NCBI RefSeq assembly: GCF_012163145.1 | Contig: NZ_JAAVTX010000002.1 | Location: forward strand, 682,001-746,000 | Source of the DNA: Falsiroseomonas frigidaquae | GTDB lineage: Bacteria > Pseudomonadota > Alphaproteobacteria > Acetobacterales > Acetobacteraceae | Length of the DNA: 64,000 nt | Direction of reading: 5' to 3' | Shown: positions 53,099 through 61,962 of the stretch, one piece after another | Layout: every line of letters begins with the position of its first letter | Numbering within the stretch: the first letter of the stretch is position 1 | Notes under the pieces: model-generated | The model's database searches: none | Told to the model about the DNA's origin: nothing | What the model saw: the letters and a program-made list of their open reading frames with translations, nothing else | Program-made: the position numbers and the translations under genes

Positions 53099-53101
53099 GG
53101 A

Positions 53102-53899
53102 TCAACCCGCCTGCGCGTTCATATCGGCGCGGCGGGCACGGGCCGTTTCCAGCGCGCGGATGCGGCGTTCCATCACCGCGGAGCGGGTTCGGGCCAGCAC
53201 CACGGCGCCGAACAGCAGCGAAAACCCCAGGGCGCAGACCAGCAGCGGATACAGCATGTCCACATGCATCCCCGGCGCATCCAGCCGGGTGACGCTGGCC
53301 GGCTGGTGCAGGGTATTCCACCAATCGACGGAGAATTTCACGATCGGCAGGTTCACCAGCCCGACCAGGGCCAGGATGGCGCCCGCGCGCGCCCCCCGAT
53401 CGGCCTCGTCGAAGGCGCGCACCAGCGCGGCATGGCCGAGCCACAGGAAGAACAGCACCAGCACGCTGGTCAGCCGCGCATCCCAGACCCACCAGGTGCC
53501 CCACATCGGCTTGCCCCATAGGCTGCCGGTGGCCAGGCAGAGCGCGGTGACGGCGGCGCCGACCGGCGACAGTTCCCGCGCCGCCAGGTCCGCCAGCGGG
53601 TGCCGCCAGATCAGCGACATGATGGAAAGGATGCCGAGGCCGAAATAGCCGCCCATGGCGAGCCAGGCCATCGGCACATGGACATACATGATCCGCACCG
53701 TCTCGCCCTGCTGCCAATCGGCCGGGGCGAAGCCCAGCGCCCAGGCGGTGCCCCAGGCGGTGACGCCGAGCGCCAGCGCCCAGAGCCAGGGCATGAGCCG
53801 CCCGGTCATCCGCAGGAAGCGCCCCGGATTGGCAAAGCGATGCAGGGACCGCGCGCCCGCTGGCGGGGCGGCGATGGGCTGGCCCGGTTCGCGGGGCAT
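53102..53899 (-). CDS. ccmC: Haem transporter CcmC
   Basis: This protein of about 265 residues has six membrane helices and the WWD motif KPMWGTWWVWDARLTS, flanked by the periplasmic histidines YVHVPMAW and NTLHQPAS. It delivers haem to CcmE. The ATG at 53899 is used; an in-frame GTG at 53917 would add six residues. It is the first ccm gene in the window, ccmA and ccmB are absent and must lie elsewhere. Confidence 0.94.
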   Translation of the reverse strand: MPREPGQPIAAPPAGARSLHRFANPGRFLRMTGRLMPWLWALALGVTAWGTAWALGFAPADWQQGETVRIMYVHVPMAWLAMGGYFGLGILSIMSLIWRHPLADLAARELSPVGAAVTALCLATGSLWGKPMWGTWWVWDARLTSVLVLFFLWLGHAALVRAFDEADRGARAGAILALVGLVNLPIVKFSVDWWNTLHQPASVTRLDAPGMHVDMLYPLLVCALGFSLLFGAVVLARTRSAVMERRIRALETARARRADMNAQAG

Positions 53900-54039
53900 G
53901 AGGGGTCTGGCGTCCACGCCCCTAGAGTAAGGGTGCTTCGCGCCGGATTGAAGCCGTTGCCCGGGGGCGTTAGGTCTGTTTATTGCAACCGCTGCTTTCC
54001 AGCCCTGCCCATTTGAACCTGTCCCGCCGGGAGACGTCC

Positions 54040-54330
54040 ATGCTGTTCGCCATCACCTGCACCGACAAGCCCAATTCCCTGGACCTCCGCATGGCCACGC
54101 GGCCGACGCATCTGGAATACCTGAAGTCCGAAATGGCGCGCTTCGTGGTGGTCGGGCCCGTGCTGGATGCCGAGGGCAAGCCCTGCGGCAGCCTGCTGGT
54201 GGTGGAAGCCGAGGACCAGGCGGCCGCGGAGGCCTTCGCCGCCGGCGACCCCTACGCCAAGGCCGGGCTGTTCGAGACGGTGCAGGTGCGGCCCTTCCGC
54301 ATGGTCTTCAAGGACGGGGCGATGGTCTGA
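54040..54330 (+). CDS. YCII-related protein
   Basis: This 96-residue protein has the YCII fold (MLFAITCTDKPNSLDLR, a histidine in RPTHLEYL, and the tail AFAAGDPYAKAGLFETVQVRPF). GGGAGA is 5 bp before the ATG. Its stop overlaps the EVE-domain gene start (TGATG). It is a paralogue of the protein at 25094-25402. The function of this small enzyme-like family is not established. Confidence 0.88.
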   Translation: MLFAITCTDKPNSLDLRMATRPTHLEYLKSEMARFVVVGPVLDAEGKPCGSLLVVEAEDQAAAEAFAAGDPYAKAGLFETVQVRPFRMVFKDGAMV

Positions 54331-54767
54331 TGCCATCCGCACGCCAGTACTGGCTGGTGAAGTCGGAGCCGGACGCATTTTCCTGGGACCAGCAGGTGGC
54401 GAACGGCATCGAGCCCTGGACCGGCGTGCGGAACCACATGGCCAAGGCCAACCTGAAGGCGATGAAGCAGGACGACCTGGCCTTCTTCTACCACTCCAAT
54501 ATCGGCAAGGAGATCGTGGGCGTGGTGGAGGTGGCGCGCGAGGCCTACCCCGACCCGTCCGTGGAGCCGGGCACCAAGGGGGAGTGGGTCTGCGTCGACA
54601 TGAAGGCGGTGGGGCCGATGCCGAAGCCGGTGACGCTGGCCGAGATCAAGGCGGACCCGGATTTCACCGAACTCGCCTTGGTCCGGATGTCGCGGCTTTC
54701 GGTGATGCCGGTCTCGGCCGAGCATTGGAAGAAGCTCTGCAAACTGGGTGGCTGGAAAGGGAAGTAA
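54330..54767 (+). CDS. EVE-domain protein
   Basis: This 145-residue protein is a single EVE domain, a PUA-like fold thought to bind modified nucleobases in RNA or DNA. Motifs are YWLVKSEPDAFSWD at the start, GVRNHMAKANLKAMKQDDLAFFYHSN and the C-terminal LSVMPVSAEHWKKL. It is co-translated with the YCII gene. A nucleic-acid modification role is known for the family only in general terms. Confidence 0.93.
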   Translation: MPSARQYWLVKSEPDAFSWDQQVANGIEPWTGVRNHMAKANLKAMKQDDLAFFYHSNIGKEIVGVVEVAREAYPDPSVEPGTKGEWVCVDMKAVGPMPKPVTLAEIKADPDFTELALVRMSRLSVMPVSAEHWKKLCKLGGWKGK

Positions 54768-54771
54768 GGCG

Positions 54772-55257
54772 ATGCGGCTGGAAGGCTCGTGCCATTGCGG
54801 CAAGGTGGGATTCCGCTGCGAAAGCGCGCATCCCTACCCCTACCAGCGCTGCTACTGCTCGATCTGCCGCAAGACCCAGGGTGGCGGCGGCTATGCCATC
54901 AACATCTCCGCCGACGCGGCAACGCTGCGGGTGCGCGGCGCGAAGCACCTGAAGGTCTACAACGCGCGGCTGCGGGAGCCTGGCCAGCGCACGCGCAAAA
55001 GCCCCGGCCAGCGCCATTTCTGCGGCGAATGCGGCAGCGCGCTGTGGCTGTTCGACCCGCGCTGGCCCGAATTGCTGCACCCCTTCGCCTCCGCCATCGA
55101 CACGAAGCTGCCGGTGCCGCCGGAACACACCCACCTGATGCTCGGCTCCAAGGCGAGTTGGGTGGAGCCCTGCTTCGCCGATGGCGACCGGCGCCACCGC
55201 GAATACCCGAAGGAAAGCATCGCCGAATGGCATGCACGGCTGGGACTGGAGAAATGA
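54772..55257 (+). CDS. GFA-family zinc-binding protein
   Basis: This 161-residue protein belongs to the glutathione-dependent formaldehyde-activating (Gfa) family. The zinc cysteines are seen in GSCHCGKV, YCSICRKTQG and HFCGECGSALW. It starts 4 bp after the EVE gene stop. Gfa itself speeds formation of S-hydroxymethylglutathione, but many homologues have other or unknown roles. Its stop overlaps the Rieske start (ATGA). Confidence 0.9.
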   Translation: MRLEGSCHCGKVGFRCESAHPYPYQRCYCSICRKTQGGGGYAINISADAATLRVRGAKHLKVYNARLREPGQRTRKSPGQRHFCGECGSALWLFDPRWPELLHPFASAIDTKLPVPPEHTHLMLGSKASWVEPCFADGDRRHREYPKESIAEWHARLGLEK

Positions 55258-55619
55258 TGAGCGAGGTGGCGGCCGATGAACGGGTGCTGTGCCGGCTGGA
55301 GGACATCCCCGATGGCGAAAGCCGCGGCTTCAACCCGGCGCCGGGCGCCTTCACCGGCCTGTTCGCGATCCGCCGCGGGGCGCAGGTCTTCGTCTATGTG
55401 AATTCCTGCCCGCATATCGGCCTGCCACTGGACCCGGCGCCGCATCGCTTCCTGGATGCCAAGCGCAGCGCCATCATCTGCTCCGCCCATGGCGCGCGGT
55501 TCCGGATCGAGGATGGGGAATGCACCTCCGGCCCCTGCTACGGGGAAAGCCTGGAATCGGTGCCGGCGCGGGTGGATGCGGATGGGCGCGTGATCGTGCC
55601 GGCCGGCGCGGGGCTGTAG
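55254..55619 (+). CDS. Rieske [2Fe-2S] ferredoxin-like protein
   Basis: This 121-residue soluble protein has the Rieske cluster motifs CPHIGLPL (Cys52, His54) and CSAHGARF (Cys76, His79), with no membrane anchor, like the ferredoxin parts of dioxygenases or NirD. Two adjacent ATGs could start it. As the last gene of the YCII-EVE-GFA-Rieske run it might supply electrons to a partner not seen here. Confidence 0.92.
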   Translation: MMSEVAADERVLCRLEDIPDGESRGFNPAPGAFTGLFAIRRGAQVFVYVNSCPHIGLPLDPAPHRFLDAKRSAIICSAHGARFRIEDGECTSGPCYGESLESVPARVDADGRVIVPAGAGL

Positions 55620-55719
55620 CCGACTTCACGGACCGAGGGCGACGAATCCGGCGCCGCGCTGCCGGCAAGGCGCGCAGCTTTTGCGCGGGCGCGCGTCAGG
55701 GAGAAAATTCGTCTTTCGT

Positions 55720-55748
55720 TTGACCGCTCCGGACGGTTTGGAGAAAAT
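55720..55748 (+). promoter_or_regulatory. Candidate promoter of the Bug receptor gene
   Basis: TTGACC (55720-55725) and GAAAAT (55743-55748) have a 17-bp spacer in an AT-richer part of the 197-bp gap. The spacer holds ACCG and CGGT half sites around TCCGGA, which could bind a regulator. The rest of the gap shows nothing else clear. Confidence 0.35.
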
Positions 55749-55816
55749 ATCTTCCAAGAACAGCCGGATTTTGCGCCCGACAGCGTCGGCGCGATCCGCA
55801 GCCCCCGGAGATTGTC

Positions 55817-56821
55817 ATGCCCCTTCCCACGTCGCAGCGGTTCCGCCGCCGCCTGCTGCTGCAGACCCTGGCCGCCGCCGGCAGCCTGCCTCTCCTCGCG
55901 CCCCAGGCCCGCGCCGCCGCCTATCCGGACCGGCCAATCCGTCTGGTGGTGCCCTGGCCGCCGGGCGGCGCGGTGGGGGTGCTGGCGCGCATCCTGCAGC
56001 CGGCGCTGGCGGCGGAGCTGGGCCAGCCCATCGTCGTCGAGAATATCGGCGGCGCCGCCGGACGGGTCGGCGGGCAGGCCGCGGCGCGGGCCGCGGCGGA
56101 TGGCCACACCATCCTGCTGGCGAACGACACCTTCGCCGCGACCGAGGCGCTGCCGGTGGACGGCGCCCCGGCGCTGCGCCGGGCCTTCGTGCCGATCACC
56201 CAGGTGATCACCGCCGCGCAGGCGATCTTCACCCATCCGAAATCGGGCCTCGCCAGCATCCAGGATTTCGCCGCCGCCGCCCGTGCGCGGCCGGGGGCGC
56301 TGAATGTCGGCGTGCCGGGCATCGGCGCCTCGCAGCACCTGACCAGCGAATTGCTGCTGCGCGCGGCGGGCGGGCTGCGGGTGGAGCATGTGCCCTATCG
56401 CGGCGGCGGCCCGGTGGTGCAGGACCTGCTGGCCGGCATCCTCGATGCCGCCGTGCTGACCTTCAGCGCCGGCCTGCCGCATGCGCAATCCGGCCTGCTG
56501 GTGCCGCTCGCCGTCACCGGCGCGGAGCGGCCCGCAAGCCTGCCATCGGTGCCGACGGCGGCGGAGACCATCGCGCCCGGCTTCGTGCAGGACACCTGGA
56601 TCGGGCTGTTCGCCCCCGCCGGCACGCCCGCCCCCATCCAGGCGCGGCTGCACCAGGCGATCCTGGCCGCGCTGGCCGATGCGACGGTGCGGGAAAGGCT
56701 GGCCGAGCTGGGCTTCGCGCCCTCCGGCCTCGGCCCGGCGGAATTCGCCGCGCAGTTCGACGGCACCATCGACACCTTCGCCGCCATCGCGCGGGAGCGG
56801 GGGATCACGGCGCAGAGCTGA
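55817..56821 (+). CDS. Bug-family solute receptor (orphan)
   Basis: This 334-residue protein has an arginine-rich export signal (RFRRRLLLQTLAAAGSLPLLAPQARA) and the Bug motifs VVPWPPGGAVGVLARIL and NIGGAAGRVG. It would bind a small carboxylate in the periplasm. No TctA/TctB genes are close, so it must share a membrane component. The window holds three such receptors but only one TctBA pair. Its end overlaps the convergent methyltransferase by 17 bp. Confidence 0.9.
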   Translation: MPLPTSQRFRRRLLLQTLAAAGSLPLLAPQARAAAYPDRPIRLVVPWPPGGAVGVLARILQPALAAELGQPIVVENIGGAAGRVGGQAAARAAADGHTILLANDTFAATEALPVDGAPALRRAFVPITQVITAAQAIFTHPKSGLASIQDFAAAARARPGALNVGVPGIGASQHLTSELLLRAAGGLRVEHVPYRGGGPVVQDLLAGILDAAVLTFSAGLPHAQSGLLVPLAVTGAERPASLPSVPTAAETIAPGFVQDTWIGLFAPAGTPAPIQARLHQAILAALADATVRERLAELGFAPSGLGPAEFAAQFDGTIDTFAAIARERGITAQS

Positions 56822-57533
56822 CCAGGTCAGGCTTGCGCCACTCCATGATGTGGAAATAGGGCACGCGGCGGTAGCGCGCCGCCGCGTGCGGGTCGCCGCC
56901 CTCGCGCGGCGCCGGTTCATCGAAATGGGTCAGCACCAGACCCTGGCCCAGCAGCAGGGCCATGTAGCGGCTCATCGGCCGGTGCCAGTTGCGGATGCGG
57001 ATGCCGCGCCAGCCAACCCACTCGGCGCGCTCCTCCAGGTAGTGGTCGATGGCGAAATGCGCGGCATCGCCGTGCCGCACCCAGCCATCCGGCAGCCCCG
57101 CGGTGAAGAAGGGGTTCAGGTTGGCGATCAGCAGGCGGCCGCCAGGGGCCAGCACGCGGGACATTTCCGCGATGGCGGCGGGCAGATCCGGGATGTCGAT
57201 CAGGCTGAGATAGCTCACCACCAGGTCGCAGGCGCCATCCGGCAGGGGCAGCGCCTCCGCCCGCGCCGCGCGGTAGTCGCCCTCCGGATCGCGGCGCCTG
57301 GCTTCCTCCAGCAGCGGCTCGGTCGGGTCGATGCCGATGGTGGCGATGCCGCGGGCGCGCAGCATGCGGCAGAACCGACCCTCGCCGCAGCCGACATCCA
57401 GCGCCAGGCGCGCCGGTGCCAGATCCACCCGTGCCAGCATCGGCGCATCCAGCACGAAGCGGCGGCCGTAATCGCCAGCTTCGCCCTGGCACGCGATCCA
57501 GGACGCGGCCGAGTCGCGCCAGCCATCCTCCAT
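56805..57533 (-). CDS. SAM-dependent class I methyltransferase
   Basis: This protein of about 242 residues has the SAM-binding motif LALDVGCGEGRFCRML. An acidic residue follows the second strand (TIGIDPTE), and the Methyltransf_11 pattern (DLVVSYLSLIDIPD, then LAPGGRLLIANLNPF) completes the fold. The ATG at 57533 has AGGAG 8 bp upstream; an ATG two codons earlier is too close to that site. The methyl acceptor is unknown. Confidence 0.88.
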   Translation of the reverse strand: MEDGWRDSAASWIACQGEAGDYGRRFVLDAPMLARVDLAPARLALDVGCGEGRFCRMLRARGIATIGIDPTEPLLEEARRRDPEGDYRAARAEALPLPDGACDLVVSYLSLIDIPDLPAAIAEMSRVLAPGGRLLIANLNPFFTAGLPDGWVRHGDAAHFAIDHYLEERAEWVGWRGIRIRNWHRPMSRYMALLLGQGLVLTHFDEPAPREGGDPHAAARYRRVPYFHIMEWRKPDLVSSAP

Positions 57534-57609
57534 CCCCATCGCTCCTGCCGCCCGTCCTCGTGCCGGTTGACGCAGCACAACGCCGCGTGCCCCATTCGCC
57601 CTGTATGAA

Positions 57610-57625
57610 CCGGCCAATAGGCCGG
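57610..57625. promoter_or_regulatory. Palindrome upstream of acs
   Basis: CCGGCC and GGCCGG form a perfect 6-bp inverted repeat around AATA, 48 bp before the acs start, in the gap shared with the divergent methyltransferase. It could be a regulator site or a leader hairpin. Confidence 0.3.
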
Positions 57626-57673
57626 AACGAGATGCGCCGGTAAGACCCGGCGTAGAGACCTGGGGGACGCCCG

Positions 57674-59617
57674 ATGACCGAAACCACCCTGATCGCCGTG
57701 AAGCCCGGCATCGCCGCGCGCGCCCATGTGGACGCGGCCGGCTACAAGGCGATGTACGCGGAAGCCGCCGCCAACCCGGACGCCTTCTGGGCGAAGGAGG
57801 CGCAGCGCATAGCCTGGATGCAGGCGCCGACGGTCATCAAGAACACGGATTTCGGCGGCGAATCAGGAAAGGTTTCGATCAAGTGGTTCGAGGATGGCGT
57901 GCTCAACGCCTCCGTCTCCTGCCTCGACCGGCACCTGGCGACGCGTGGCGACCAGGTGGCGATCATCTGGGAGGGCGACGACCCGGCCAGCGACGCCAAG
58001 GTGACCTACCGGGAGCTGCATGCCCGCGTCTGCCAGCTGGCCAACGCCATGCGCGGCATGGGCGTGCAGAAGGGCGACCGGGTCTGCATCTACCTGCCGA
58101 TGATCGTCGAGGCCGCGGTCGCCATGCTGGCCTGCGCCCACATCGGCGCGGTGCATTCCATCGTCTTCGGCGGCTTTTCCCCGGACAGCCTGGCGTCCCG
58201 GATCCAGGATTCGGATTGCGTGATGCTGATCACGGCCGATGAGGGCCGCCGCGGCGGCCGCAAGGTGCCGCTGAAGGCCAATGCGGATGAGGCGCTGAAG
58301 ACCTGCCCCTCGATCCGCCATGTCATCGTCGCGAAGAACACCGGCGGCGCGGTGCAGATGGCAGCCGGGCGCGACCATTGGTGGTCGGATGCCTGCGACA
58401 GCCAGCCGCAAACCGCGGAGCCGGAGAAGATGAACGCGGAGGACCCGCTGTTCATCCTCTACACCAGCGGCAGCACGGGCAAGCCGAAGGGCGTGCTGCA
58501 CACCACCGGCGGCTACATGGTCTGGGCCAGCTTCACCCACCAGAACGTCTTCGACTATCGCGACGGCGAGATCTACTGGTGCACCGCCGATGTCGGCTGG
58601 GTGACCGGCCACACCTACATCGTCTACGGCCCGCTCGCGAATGGCGCGACCACGCTGATGTTCGAGGGCGTGCCGAACTACCCGACCGTGTCCCGGTTCT
58701 GGGAGGTGGTGGACAAGCACCAGGTCAACATTTTCTACACCGCCCCCACCGCCATCCGCGCCCTGATGCGGGATGGGGAAGCCCCGGTGAAGAAGACCAG
58801 CCGGGCCAGCCTGCGGATCCTGGGCAGCGTCGGCGAGCCGATCAATCCCGAGGCCTGGCTCTGGTACTACCGCGTGGTGGGCGATGAGCGCTGCCCGATC
58901 GTGGACACCTGGTGGCAGACGGAAACCGGCGGCATCCTGATCTCGCCGCTGCCCGGCGCCATCGCCCAGAAGCCCGGCTCCGCCACCCTGCCGCTGCCCG
59001 GCGTGAAGCCGGCGCTGGTGGACAATGACGGCAACCTCCTGGAGGGCGCGACCGAGGGGAACCTGGTGCTGCTGGATAGCTGGCCCGGCCAGATGCGGAC
59101 GGTCTATGGCGACCATGACCGCTTCGTGCAGACCTATTTCTCCACCTTCAAGGGCACCTATTTCACCGGCGACGGCGCCCGCCGGGACGCGGATGGCTAT
59201 TGGTGGATCACCGGCCGGGTGGACGACGTGATCAACGTCGCCGGCCACCGCATGGGCACGGCGGAGGTCGAATCCGCCCTCGTCGCCCACCCCAAGGTGG
59301 CGGAGGCCGCGGTGGTCGGCATGCCGCATGAGATCAAGGGCCAGGGCATCTACGCCTATGTCACCCTGAAGACCGGCGAGGAGCCGACCGAGGCGCTGCG
59401 GAAGGAGCTCATCGCCTGGGTCCGCAAGGAGATCGGCCCGATCGCCAGCCCCGACGCCATCCAATGGGCCCCGGGCCTGCCGAAGACCCGCTCCGGCAAG
59501 ATCATGCGCCGCATCCTCCGCAAGATCGCGGCGAATGAGACGGATGCGCTGGGCGATACCTCGACGCTGGCCGACCCCGGCGTGGTGCAGGATCTGGTGG
59601 ACAACCGGGTCGGCTAG
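57674..59617 (+). CDS. acs: Acetyl-CoA synthetase
   Basis: This 647-residue enzyme makes acetyl-CoA from acetate, ATP and CoA. Length and motifs match Acs: [53 protein letters not shown] (P-loop), [11 protein letters not shown] and [20 protein letters not shown]. The acetylation-controlled lysine is in [11 protein letters not shown] near the C-terminus. GGGGGA lies before the ATG. It could feed acetyl-CoA to the beta-keto acid cleavage enzyme of the LacI-controlled operon. Confidence 0.97.
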   Translation: MTETTLIAVKPGIAARAHVDAAGYKAMYAEAAANPDAFWAKEAQRIAWMQAPTVIKNTDFGGESGKVSIKWFEDGVLNASVSCLDRHLATRGDQVAIIWEGDDPASDAKVTYRELHARVCQLANAMRGMGVQKGDRVCIYLPMIVEAAVAMLACAHIGAVHSIVFGGFSPDSLASRIQDSDCVMLITADEGRRGGRKVPLKANADEALKTCPSIRHVIVAKNTGGAVQMAAGRDHWWSDACDSQPQTAEPEKMNAEDPLFILYTSGSTGKPKGVLHTTGGYMVWASFTHQNVFDYRDGEIYWCTADVGWVTGHTYIVYGPLANGATTLMFEGVPNYPTVSRFWEVVDKHQVNIFYTAPTAIRALMRDGEAPVKKTSRASLRILGSVGEPINPEAWLWYYRVVGDERCPIVDTWWQTETGGILISPLPGAIAQKPGSATLPLPGVKPALVDNDGNLLEGATEGNLVLLDSWPGQMRTVYGDHDRFVQTYFSTFKGTYFTGDGARRDADGYWWITGRVDDVINVAGHRMGTAEVESALVAHPKVAEAAVVGMPHEIKGQGIYAYVTLKTGEEPTEALRKELIAWVRKEIGPIASPDAIQWAPGLPKTRSGKIMRRILRKIAANETDALGDTSTLADPGVVQDLVDNRVG

Positions 59618-59645
59618 GCCGCTTCCTGTCGCGGTTTCCGTGGCA

Positions 59646-60386
59646 TCAGGCGATCTCGGCCGACCTGATGCCGAACGGCCGCGGCACCACCGGCACCGGC
59701 AGCGCCCGGAACCCCGGCCGGGCGAACAGGTAGCCCTGCATCGCCCGCACGCCGAGGCGACGCAGCGCGGCCAATTCGCCCGGCGTCTCGATGCCCTCCA
59801 CCACCGGCGCCATGCCGAAGGCCTGCAGCTGTTCCAGCGTCGCCCGCACCCGCTCGAACCGCGCTTCGTCCTGGTCCAGGCCCATGATGACCTCCCGCGC
59901 GATCTTGGCGCCGTCCGGGCGCCACAGCATCAGCAGCGGGATGCGCGCATGGCCGGTGCCGACATCATCCAGCGCCACGCGGATGCCGCGCCGCTGCAGC
60001 GCCGTCAGGGCGTGGGCCAGCGCCTGCGGGTCCTCCACCGCCTCCATCTCGCTGATCTCGAACACCAGGCGATCTGCCGGGAAGCCCATCGCCTCGGCCT
60101 CCGCCACGGTGCGGCTGGCGCAGCAATCGGGCTGGCCGATGCAGCCGGGGAAGATGTTCAGGGTCAGCGCCGCGCCGGTGGCGGGCAGGCCGAGGCGCAT
60201 CGCTTCCGCCACCGCCTCCCGCCGGATTTCCACATCCGCGGCGTAGCGCTCCTCCGGCAGGATGGCGCCGAGCACGCTGGCGGCGGGTTCACCCCCCGGA
60301 CCGCGCACCAGCGCCTCCTGCGCCAGGGTCTGGCCGGTCTCGACATCGACAATGGGCTGGAAGGCGGTGGCAAAGCGCGGGGTCAC
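59646..60386 (-). CDS. Stand-alone EAL-domain protein
   Basis: This 246-residue protein is a single EAL domain with no sensor. The signature is QEALVRG (Glu24-Ala-Leu). Further motifs are LTLNIFPG, FEISEMEAVED, LDDVGTGHAR, VVEGIE and QGYLFARP, so most residues for cyclic-di-GMP binding and hydrolysis are present. The usual KID triplet is KIA, which might affect activity. The start is a GTG. It is convergent with acs. It may degrade c-di-GMP or only bind it. Confidence 0.87.
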   Translation of the reverse strand: MTPRFATAFQPIVDVETGQTLAQEALVRGPGGEPAASVLGAILPEERYAADVEIRREAVAEAMRLGLPATGAALTLNIFPGCIGQPDCCASRTVAEAEAMGFPADRLVFEISEMEAVEDPQALAHALTALQRRGIRVALDDVGTGHARIPLLMLWRPDGAKIAREVIMGLDQDEARFERVRATLEQLQAFGMAPVVEGIETPGELAALRRLGVRAMQGYLFARPGFRALPVPVVPRPFGIRSAEIA

Positions 60387-60532
60387 GGGCGGATCATCCA
60401 GGAAAAGATAAATTAGTCATGAATTTCTACACCACGCCACGGGCTTGTTGAAAGCGTAACCGCTCGTCGCCCATCAGGGTTGCAGAGCGCGCGGTTGCGA
60501 AAGGGGCCGGTTTGCCCGCAGCATCAGTCCCG

Positions 60533-61702
60533 ATGGCCGAACCTTTCGATAGGCGGCAGACCCGCCGCCTGATTCTCGTCCTCGGCCTGGCCTGCCTCGC
60601 CTCCAACCTGGCCACCCGCGCCTACGACCCGCTGGTGGGCGTGCTGGCGCAGGATTTCATGGCGAGCCCCGCCACCATCGCGCTGCTGTCCACTGCCTTC
60701 GCCCTGCCCTATGCGCTGGTGCAGCCGGTGCTCGGGCCGCTGGGCGATGCGGCGGGCAAGCGCCGGATCATCCGGCTGTGCCTGATCGCCCTGGCCGTGG
60801 CACTGGCCGCCGCCGCCATGGCGCCGGATCTCGGCACCCTCACCGTGCTGCGCATCCTGGCCGGCGCGGCGGCAGGCGGCATCTTCCCGCTCGCCATCGC
60901 CGCCATTGGCGACCACGTGCCGATGGAGCGCCGGCAGGTGGCGCTGTCGCGGCTGCTGGTGGCGGGGCTGACCGGCTCGGCCGGTGGCGCCCTGCTTTCC
61001 GCGGCGCTGGAGCCCTGGATCGGCTGGCGCGGTGTCACCCTGGTCTGCGCCACCGCGGCGCTGGCGGCGCTGCCCATGCTGCGCTCGCCGCCCGGCAAGC
61101 CGGAGCTGCGCGGGCCGAAGCTCAACCTCGGCGAGTCGCTGCGGCGCTACCGCCAGATCATCAGCCTGCCGGCGGCCCGCGTGCTGTATGCCGCGGTGTT
61201 CCTGGAAGGCATGCTGATCTTCGGCATCTTCCCCTTCATCGCACCCCTGCTGGCGGAACGCGCCCTGGGCGGCGTGGCGGAGGCCGGCTTCGCGGTCGCC
61301 GCCTTCGGCATCGGCGGCTTCGTCTTCGCGGCCCTCGCCGGGCTGATGCTGCGCCGGATCGGCCAGTCCCGCATGGTGCTGCTGGGCGGCCTGCTGGCGG
61401 CGCTGGGCCTGGCGGCACAGGCCTTCGCGCCGCATGCGGCGGTGCTGGTGGCCGGCTGCCTGGTGCTCGGCCTCGGCTTCTACATGATGCACAGCTCCAT
61501 CCAGACCCGGGTGACGGAGGTGGCGCCGATGGCGCGCGGCAGCGCGGTGGCGCTGCACGCCTTCAGCTTCTTCCTCGGCCAGTCGCTGGGCCCCGCCGCC
61601 ATGGGCGCCGGGCGGGCGACGATCGGCCCGGAGGCGGCGATGGTGATCGCCGGGCTGGGGTTGCTCGGGCTGGGCTTCTGGCTGTCCCGCCGCGGGCGAT
61701 AG
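60533..61702 (+). CDS. MFS transporter
   Basis: This 389-residue protein has twelve hydrophobic segments and the MFS loop GPLGDAAGKRRIIRLCL between helices 2 and 3. RLLVAGLTGSAGG follows. It resembles drug or sugar efflux permeases of the Bcr/AraJ type. I use the ATG at 60533 (MAEPFDRRQTRRLIL); an upstream TTG would add seven residues. The 146-bp gap before it has a short AT-rich stretch (60403-60432) that probably serves the divergent EAL gene. The substrate is unknown. Confidence 0.88.
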   Translation: MAEPFDRRQTRRLILVLGLACLASNLATRAYDPLVGVLAQDFMASPATIALLSTAFALPYALVQPVLGPLGDAAGKRRIIRLCLIALAVALAAAAMAPDLGTLTVLRILAGAAAGGIFPLAIAAIGDHVPMERRQVALSRLLVAGLTGSAGGALLSAALEPWIGWRGVTLVCATAALAALPMLRSPPGKPELRGPKLNLGESLRRYRQIISLPAARVLYAAVFLEGMLIFGIFPFIAPLLAERALGGVAEAGFAVAAFGIGGFVFAALAGLMLRRIGQSRMVLLGGLLAALGLAAQAFAPHAAVLVAGCLVLGLGFYMMHSSIQTRVTEVAPMARGSAVALHAFSFFLGQSLGPAAMGAGRATIGPEAAMVIAGLGLLGLGFWLSRRGR

Positions 61703-61962
61703 GGTCCGGAGGACAAAGGGTGGCGCGTGTTCCGGTTCGCGATTCGCCCCTGCCCTGGAACGCAGGGTGAATCGTGCGCCGCGCCTGCGGCAGACGCACG
61801 TTTCGAATCAAGCCACTGGTCCGAGTCGCGGGAACGAATCGCTGACTCGCGCAATTCGTTCCCCGGCCACAAGATCTGGGGGCCGCCCGGCCAGCGGGCC
61901 ACAAGCGCGTTCCCCGAGTCGCAGCCGAGTCGCGGCCCGAGTCGCGGAACACGCCGTGACGC
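61703..61962. other. Intergenic region with nine GANTC sites
   Basis: This 260-bp gap between convergent genes holds nine GANTC sites at 61741, 61769, 61805, 61823, 61836, 61844, 61916, 61927 and 61939. It also has a 10-bp perfect stem GGGAACGAAT/ATTCGTTCCC (61830-61839 with 61854-61863) and several CGAGTCGC repeats. No coding frame looks real. GANTC is the target of the CcrM methylase in alphaproteobacteria. Confidence 0.85.

Noticed and set aside
57863-59464. A minus-strand open frame opposite acs
   Set aside because: It is a shadow of the acs gene with no domain or start signal.
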